The notes below the pieces were generated by a model. It did no database searches. It was not told the DNA's origin and worked only from the letters and a program-made list of their open reading frames with translations. 17,338 bases of DNA from Castellaniella sp041677825. GTDB lineage: Bacteria > Pseudomonadota > Gammaproteobacteria > Burkholderiales > Burkholderiaceae_B. The position numbers and the translations under genes are program-made. The first letter of the stretch is position 1. Each line of letters starts with the position of its first letter. Of the stretch, positions 12,889 through 17,338 are shown piece after piece. The stretch is from contig NZ_JBAYPG010000042.1 in the NCBI RefSeq assembly GCF_041677825.1, positions 1 to 17,338 on the forward strand, written 5' to 3'.

Positions 12889-13554
12889 ATGTTTGATATC
12901 AGTTTCAGCGAGCTGATGCTGATCGGCGTGATCGCGCTGATCGTGATCGGCCCCGAGCGCCTGCCCAAGGTGGCCCGAACGGTCGGCCACCTGCTGGGGC
13001 GCGCGCAGCGCTATGTCAATGAAGTCAAGTCCGACATCCAGAAAGAGGTGGACCTGAAAGAGATCAGCGACATCAAGAACCAGATGCAGGACGCGGCTCA
13101 ATCGGTGAAGTCATCCATGACGTCGTCGGTCGAAGAGCTCAAGGCCAGCGTGACGCAACCCACCCAGGCGCTGAAAGACAGCCTCGAGCAGGCGCGCAAG
13201 GCACTGGATGTGAAATCAGCGCTGAACACGCCGCCCGACGAGGCAGCGACTGCGGTGGCGGGCGAGGTGGCGGGCGAGTCCACCACACTGGCGGGCGATG
13301 CGGCCGCACTGGCCCCGGCCCCGGCCCCGACGGGGGCCGCTGAAGAATCGGCCACACCGGCTCCCAGTCCCGGGGTACCGGCGGACGAGACGGCCGTATC
13401 CGCCATGACGCCGACGGCAGCGGGCGCGGAATCCGGCGCGGATGTGGCCGAACCCGCGCGGTCGAACCTGGAATCCGCAGGCCCCATCACACTGCCCCCC
13501 GGGCCAGCGCCTACGGAGACCAGGCCCTCAGAACCCGTGACCCGATCCGAATGA
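12889..13554 (+). CDS. tatB: Sec-independent protein translocase subunit TatB
   Basis: TatB forms the twin-arginine signal receptor with TatC. The 221-residue protein has the diagnostic N-terminus MFDISFSELMLIGVIALIVIGPERLP, with Glu8 and the Gly-Pro hinge (21-22). A long amphipathic and charged helix follows (KVARTVGHLLGRAQRYVNEV and onward to about residue 110). The remaining ~110 residues are a low-complexity Ala/Pro/Thr/Glu tail (APAPAPTGAAEE and similar), longer than in E. coli TatB (171 aa). The tail contains an exact 12-bp tandem duplication (13255-13278). The last four bases overlap the tatC start (ATGA). Confidence 0.96.
   Translation: MFDISFSELMLIGVIALIVIGPERLPKVARTVGHLLGRAQRYVNEVKSDIQKEVDLKEISDIKNQMQDAAQSVKSSMTSSVEELKASVTQPTQALKDSLEQARKALDVKSALNTPPDEAATAVAGEVAGESTTLAGDAAALAPAPAPTGAAEESATPAPSPGVPADETAVSAMTPTAAGAESGADVAEPARSNLESAGPITLPPGPAPTETRPSEPVTRSE
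13255..13278 (+). repeat. 12-bp exact tandem duplication in the tatB tail
   Basis: gtggcgggcgag occurs twice in a row and codes for the VAGE-VAGE repeat; the related tggcgggcga recurs about 13 bp later. It is in frame and lies in the unconserved tail. A ggcccc triple repeat follows near 13313-13330. Confidence 0.85.
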
Positions 13555-14342
13555 CCGACGCCGCCGATTCCTCCTCGCAGGACACTTTCATCTCGCACCT
13601 GATCGAGCTGCGTTCGCGGCTCATGCGGGCGGTGGTGGCCGTGCTGGCCATCTTCGTGGTGCTGTTCCTGTATCCCGGGCCCTCGGCCATCTACGACGTG
13701 CTGGCCCAGCCCATGCTGTCCTCGCTGCCGCAGGGTACGCGCATGATTGCCACCGGGGTGATCACGCCCTTCATGGTGCCCATCAAGGTGACCCTGCTGG
13801 CCGCCTTCGTGCTGGCCCTGCCCTATGTGCTGTACCAGGCCTGGGCCTTCGTGGCGCCGGGCCTGTACCGCCACGAGCAGCGTCTGGCCCTGCCGCTCAT
13901 CATCTCCAGCACGCTGCTGTTCCTGCTGGGCATGGCCTTCTGCTATTTCGTGGTGTTTCACACGGTCTTCAGCTTCATCGCCAATTTTGCGCCCGAATCC
14001 ATCACCCCGGCGCCGGACATCGAAGCCTACGTGAATTTCGTGCTGACCCTGTTCATCGCGTTCGGGGTCACCTTCGAAGTGCCGATTGCGGTGATCCTGC
14101 TGGTCAAGACCGGTATGGTGTCGGTGAAGAAGCTGCGCGAGGTACGCGGCTACGTGATCGTGGGGGCCTTCGTGCTGGCCGCCGTCGTCACCCCGCCCGA
14201 TGTGCTCAGCCAGATCCTGCTCGCCCTGCCGCTGTGCCTGCTGTATGAAATCGGCATCCTGGCGGGCCGCATGATCGAAAAGCAGAAAGCCGAGGCCGCC
14301 GAAGCCGAGGCAACCGAAGAAGCACGCGAGGTCAGCGAATGA
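13551..14342 (+). CDS. tatC: Sec-independent protein translocase subunit TatC
   Basis: TatC is the six-span inner-membrane protein that recognises the twin-arginine motif. The 263-residue sequence has the conserved N-terminal FISHLIELRSRL, the first-periplasmic-loop-to-helix segment WAFVAPGLYRHEQR, GVTFEVPIAVILL, and the C-terminal VVTPPDVLSQILLALPLCLLYE. The C-terminal tail is acidic (EAAEAEATEEAREVSE). It starts inside the tatB stop (ATGA at 13551), so tatB and tatC are coupled. The stop is followed by a 60-bp gap with a GC-rich imperfect hairpin. Confidence 0.97.
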   Translation: MTDAADSSSQDTFISHLIELRSRLMRAVVAVLAIFVVLFLYPGPSAIYDVLAQPMLSSLPQGTRMIATGVITPFMVPIKVTLLAAFVLALPYVLYQAWAFVAPGLYRHEQRLALPLIISSTLLFLLGMAFCYFVVFHTVFSFIANFAPESITPAPDIEAYVNFVLTLFIAFGVTFEVPIAVILLVKTGMVSVKKLREVRGYVIVGAFVLAAVVTPPDVLSQILLALPLCLLYEIGILAGRMIEKQKAEAAEAEATEEAREVSE

Positions 14343-14348
14343 GCTGGC

Positions 14349-14372
14349 TGCCAGGCGTGGATGCGCCCGGCA
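14349..14372 (+). terminator. Weak GC-rich hairpin after tatC
   Basis: tgccaggcg (14349-14357) and cgcccggca (14364-14372) pair in 8 of 9 positions around a 6-base loop, just after the tatC stop. No T-run follows (cccgaaacg), so it is at best a Rho-independent-like pause or transcript end; the call is tentative. Confidence 0.3.
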
Positions 14373-14402
14373 CCCGAAACGTCAGATAAAAAGGAGGACG
14401 GC

Positions 14403-15449
14403 ATGAATTACGGGTTGAGTATCTTGTTTCGCTTGATCCCTCTGGTCATGGGGTTGATCTGTTTTTTTCTGGGCCTCAACGTACTGGGCCTGCATGATGG
14501 GCCGGGTTCGTTCGTTTCGGGCCATGTGCTGATCTCACTGGCGGCCATCTGCTACGCGCTGTTTACCACGGCCTCGGTGATCATCCAGCAATTGATCGGC
14601 TCATTCAACCGGTTCCTGATGTTCCTGTGGCCCACGACGGGTTATCTCGCGGCACTCGTGACCATTGTGTGGGGCGCGTCTGTCCTGGGCAAGGGCGACG
14701 CCGACCATTTCGTGGCCGGGCACGTGATCATCGGCGTGGGCATGATTGCCGCCTGTGTGTCCACGGTCGCGGCAGCTTCGGGCAAGTTCACGCTGATCCC
14801 CGCAAATGCCGCGGGCCAGGCAGCGACGGGGGTCCCCGCGACCGCCTATTCGCGCGCCGTGGCACGGGCGTTCGTGCTCGTCCCGGGCGTGCTTTTTGTG
14901 ATTGGTCTCTTGTGGGCGCTGGGCCTGCTGATCCGGCACGGGGCAGCCAGCGAAATCGTGGCAGGCAATGTCCTGCTGGGCCTGAGCCTCATCTGCGGCA
15001 GCCTGATCGCCCTGGTGGGCACCATTGTGCGCCAGGTCAGAAACGAGTTTGGCGAAAGAGAGCGCTGGCATTAGGGCTGGTGGGTCATGCTGATGGGCAG
15101 TGTTGCGATCCTGCTGGGCCTGTACGACCTGTATGCTGCCGACGCCAGTGTCACTACGGCACCCGGGCTGGTCCTGATCGGCCTGGGCATGGTCTGCTAC
15201 AGCATTTCGTCCAAGGTCTGGCTGCTGGCGCTGGTCTGGCGGCGCACCTGTGGCCTGGCCAACCGCATCCCCTTGATCCCCGTGTTCACCTGCCTGTTCT
15301 GCCTGTTCACCGCCATGTTCCTGGTCGACATGGCGCAGGATCAATCAGTGTACTTCATCCCGTCGAGGGTGCTCGCCGGCCTGGGTGCGGTCTGCTTCAC
15401 CCTGTTTTCGATTGTGTCCATTCTGGAGGCGGGTACGTCGAAAGCGTGA
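14403..15449 (+). pseudogene. yhiM: YhiM-like inner-membrane protein (DUF2776) interrupted by one in-frame TAG
   Basis: Two open segments in one frame, 14403-15074 (223 codons) and 15087-15449, are separated only by a TAG at 15072-15074 and four sense codons. Joined, they give ~348 residues, close to the ~350 of E. coli YhiM. From memory of that family, the N-terminal LFRLIPLVMGLICF, FVAGHVIIGVGMIAACVSTVAA, SSKVWLLALVWRRTC and the end VLAGLGAVCFTLFSIVSILEAG all match closely. The product would be a multi-span inner-membrane protein; E. coli YhiM has been linked to acid survival. The TAG stands where relatives appear to have Trp (ERWH-stop-GWWV), so a single TGG-to-TAG change explains it. AAGGAGG at 14391-14397 sets the start. 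The rest of the gene shows no decay, so it is a recent mutation, a read-through case or a sequence error. Confidence 0.85.
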
Positions 15450-15456
15450 GGCGGCC

Positions 15457-17130
15457 TCAGCGTGCTTCTCGCAGCGCCCGCCGCAGAATCTTGCCGGTGG
15501 CCGTCTTGGGCAGTTCGTCGAGGATCGCGATGATGCGTGGGCATTTATAGGCGGCCAGATGCAACCTGCAGTATTCGACCAGTTCCGTGTCACTCAGGTG
15601 GCCGCCGGGTTTCAGGCTGATGAAGGCCTTGACCGTTTCGCCACGGTAGTCATCCGGTACGCCAATGACCGCCGCTTCAAGTACGGCCGGATGATCATAA
15701 AGCACGTCTTCCACTTCCCTGGGCCACACTTTATAGCCTGAGGCATTGATCATGTCTTTCTTGCGATCGACGATGAAAAACCAGCCATCCTCGTTCATGT
15801 AGCCCACATCGCCCGTTCTGAAGTACTGCCCCAGGAAGGCCTCACGGGTGGATTCCGGATTGTTCCAATAGCCCGGAACGATCTGGGGCCCTTTGAGCAT
15901 GATTTCACCAATGGCCCCAGGAGGCAGTGCCATGCCATCGTCATCGGCAATGTAGGCATCTGTATCATAGACGGGCACGCCGACGGACAGCGCGTTGTTC
16001 GAATCCAGAGGTGTATCCAGATTGCGGGGCACGGACAGTGCAAGGGCTGTGCTTTCGGTCAGGCCATACGTACAGCGTATGGGGCGGCCGAATTTTTCTT
16101 CAAACTGCCTCGATACGGCCGGCGGGACAGGCGCACCGCCCGTGTAGATCTTGTCCAGGGTCTCAAAATGGGCCGCCTGGACACCTTCGTGGTTCATCAA
16201 GGCGATGAAAGCCGTGATTGCGCCAATGATGAACTCCCCTCTTTGCTCACGGATGGCTTCAGCCAAAACGGCCGGGTGAAATCGTGAGGTCAAAATGACC
16301 GGAGCCAGACAGGCAAATGCCACGGCGATGTTCACCACCAGGCCCGTGATATGGAACAAAGGAGCCAGCCCTACGATTGCACCACCATCCCGCAAGGCCA
16401 TCCAGTCACGAAATAATTCTGCATCGATGGCAATATTGGCATGAGTGATGATGGCCCCCTTGGGCGCGCCCGTCGTGCCCGACGTGTATACCAGCATGGC
16501 GGGTGCTGCAGGGTCGGCCTGTGTGGCCAGGGCATCCGTTGCCTTCGCGTCCACCATGCCGTCACCGATAAAATCAGCCAGGCACTGCACGCCTTCGCAT
16601 GGTGAATCATCATCCGTGGTGATCACCCGGCTGTCATTTCGAGTCTGAAATTCTCCGGCACTGGTGACGATGGGCACCACCTGCGGAAAGGCGCCCAGCA
16701 CCTCTTGGGCAACGGCCCTGTAAAGGCCGTTCTGCATGACGATCACAGCGGCTGCGCTGTCGCGCAGCAACTGGGCCAATTCGCGTGCCCGATTCATGGG
16801 ATTGATGGTCACGCCAATTGCACCGGCTTTCCAGATCCCCAGGGCACAGATGACGAATTGGGGAATATTCTGCATGTACAGGGCCACCCTATCCCCTGGC
16901 TGGACTCCCAATTCATGCAGACTCAAAGCAAATCGTGTCGAGCGCCGATCCAGTTCGTCATAAGTGATGGTGCGGTCGAAATAATGGATCGCTGGCTGGT
17001 GCCGAGCATGCTGCAGCGCATGCCGGTACAAGCCGAGCAGGTCTGCGTGGCGAGCCCGAAACGGCTTGTGGCCATGGGCAGGCTCAGGCGAGAATCGCAG
17101 CCACGGGCGATGTTGTGGCAGAGTGAACAT
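15457..17130 (-). CDS. AMP-forming acyl-CoA ligase (ANL superfamily)
   Basis: The 557-residue enzyme activates a carboxylic acid with ATP to an acyl-adenylate and transfers it to CoA. The phosphate-binding motif VYTSGTTGAPKG (214-225), YGLTES (355-360), GEIMLKGPQIVPGYWNNPE (408-426), FRTGDVGYMNEDGWFFIVDRKKDMI with Asp441 and Arg456, and the catalytic Lys547 in PKTATGKILRR are all present. All adenylation and thioester-forming elements are intact and the length is normal. The substrate, likely a medium/long-chain or aryl acid, cannot be told from these motifs. The ATG at 17130 is the only good start near the N-terminus; its ribosome binding site is weak. It converges on the yhiM-like gene with 7 bp between the stops. 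Upstream lies a strong hairpin (17164-17202). Confidence 0.93.
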   Translation of the reverse strand: MFTLPQHRPWLRFSPEPAHGHKPFRARHADLLGLYRHALQHARHQPAIHYFDRTITYDELDRRSTRFALSLHELGVQPGDRVALYMQNIPQFVICALGIWKAGAIGVTINPMNRARELAQLLRDSAAAVIVMQNGLYRAVAQEVLGAFPQVVPIVTSAGEFQTRNDSRVITTDDDSPCEGVQCLADFIGDGMVDAKATDALATQADPAAPAMLVYTSGTTGAPKGAIITHANIAIDAELFRDWMALRDGGAIVGLAPLFHITGLVVNIAVAFACLAPVILTSRFHPAVLAEAIREQRGEFIIGAITAFIALMNHEGVQAAHFETLDKIYTGGAPVPPAVSRQFEEKFGRPIRCTYGLTESTALALSVPRNLDTPLDSNNALSVGVPVYDTDAYIADDDGMALPPGAIGEIMLKGPQIVPGYWNNPESTREAFLGQYFRTGDVGYMNEDGWFFIVDRKKDMINASGYKVWPREVEDVLYDHPAVLEAAVIGVPDDYRGETVKAFISLKPGGHLSDTELVEYCRLHLAAYKCPRIIAILDELPKTATGKILRRALREAR

Positions 17131-17163
17131 GTTGCGGGATATGGACTGAAATGGTCATGCAAT

Positions 17164-17202
17164 GCAAGCGTGTCCGGCGCGGGTCGCCCCGGACACGCTT
17201 GC
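17164..17202. other. Perfect 14-bp-stem hairpin upstream of the acyl-CoA ligase
   Basis: gcaagcgtgtccgg (17164-17177) and ccggacacgcttgc (17189-17202) are exact inverse complements around an 11-base GC-rich loop. Neither strand has a T-run after the stem, so it is not a textbook terminator. It begins 34 bp before the ligase ATG, where it would lie in the leader RNA or block read-through from the right. Confidence 0.8.
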
Positions 17203-17251
17203 GCCTGAAGTGCACCTAGCCCGGAAATTTCATTATTGTTGTAGAAACGGG

Positions 17252-17319
17252 TAGGCAATCTCGCGCCAAAGGCTTATGGTTACTGGTATTCGACACCACA
17301 ACCAAAACGAGACTGCCTA
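17252..17319. repeat. 12-bp inverted repeat at the right edge
   Basis: taggcaatctcg (17252-17263) and cgagactgccta (17308-17319) are inverse complements in 11 of 12 positions, 44 bases apart. The second arm runs into the ATG of a possible gene at 17319. The pair could be an operator, a transcript structure or the end of a mobile element that continues beyond the window; I do not recognise it. Confidence 0.6.
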
Positions 17320-17338
17320 TGCCAAATCGTACCACTGA
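17319..17338 (+). CDS. Possible start of a further gene (truncated by window end)
   Basis: ATG at 17319 begins MPNRTT and remains open to the window edge (six full codons). GAGA about six bases upstream is a weak ribosome binding site. Too little is present to identify a product; the surrounding inverted repeat and lower GC suggest an insertion sequence or other accessory gene, but this is a guess. Confidence 0.25.

Noticed and set aside
15447..15459. tgaggcggcctca palindrome spanning both convergent stop codons, as a terminator
   Set aside because: The loop would be one base and the stem cannot be extended (gcg faces gcg), with no T-run; chance overlap of two stops is sufficient.
14627..15550. 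Plus-strand frame crossing the yhiM-like stop
   Set aside because: Different frame from both YhiM halves, Arg/Gly/Pro-rich, and without membrane spans; it is a shadow and does not indicate a frameshift.
1..17338. tRNA, rRNA, CRISPR, riboswitch or attenuator for histidine
   Set aside because: No cloverleaf, spaced direct-repeat array or run of His codons in a leader was seen; the his promoter region lies outside the window.

Overview
The window is GC-rich (roughly 60-65% by eye) and most likely comes from a betaproteobacterium of the Burkholderiales, probably Alcaligenaceae. That placement rests on gene order: a compact histidine operon (hisD-hisB-hisH-hisA-hisF-hisIE) followed by a HIT-family gene and tatABC is the arrangement I recall from Bordetella and relatives. 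No rRNA, tRNA or CRISPR array was found.

Region 1 (1-4387, + strand) is histidine biosynthesis: the 3' end of hisD, then hisB, hisH, hisA, hisF and a fused hisIE, several joined by ATGA overlaps. It departs from the expected pattern in several ways. hisC is absent between hisD and hisB. HisH carries an internal Ala/Arg-rich insertion made of six 18-bp tandem units. HisF has an N-terminal extension made of four 21-bp units. HisI and HisE are joined by a linker of about 43 residues. The HisD tail is also extended with Ala/Ser-rich sequence.

Region 2 (4388 to about 12186) looks like an insertion between hisIE and the HIT-tat block. It starts with a decayed IS4-type transposase fragment and an AT-richer higB-higA toxin-antitoxin pair with a palindromic operator candidate. 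A seven-gene cluster on the minus strand follows. Read from its promoter side it encodes a DAO-family flavoenzyme, a GntR/FCD repressor, a periplasmic glutamate-type binding protein, two membrane permeases, an ATPase and a second, FOXRED1/sarcosine-oxidase-like flavoenzyme. Together these suggest uptake of an amino acid or modified amino acid and its oxidation by one or both flavoenzymes under ligand-controlled repression; the substrate cannot be read from the sequence.

Region 3 (12187-14342, + strand) is the HIT gene followed by tatA, tatB and tatC, the twin-arginine translocase. Region 4 (14403-15449) is a homologue of the E. coli inner-membrane protein YhiM (DUF2776) split by one in-frame TAG. 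It converges on a minus-strand AMP-forming acyl-CoA ligase (15457-17130). The right edge holds a perfect 14-bp-stem hairpin, a near-perfect 12-bp inverted repeat and the first codons of a possible further gene.
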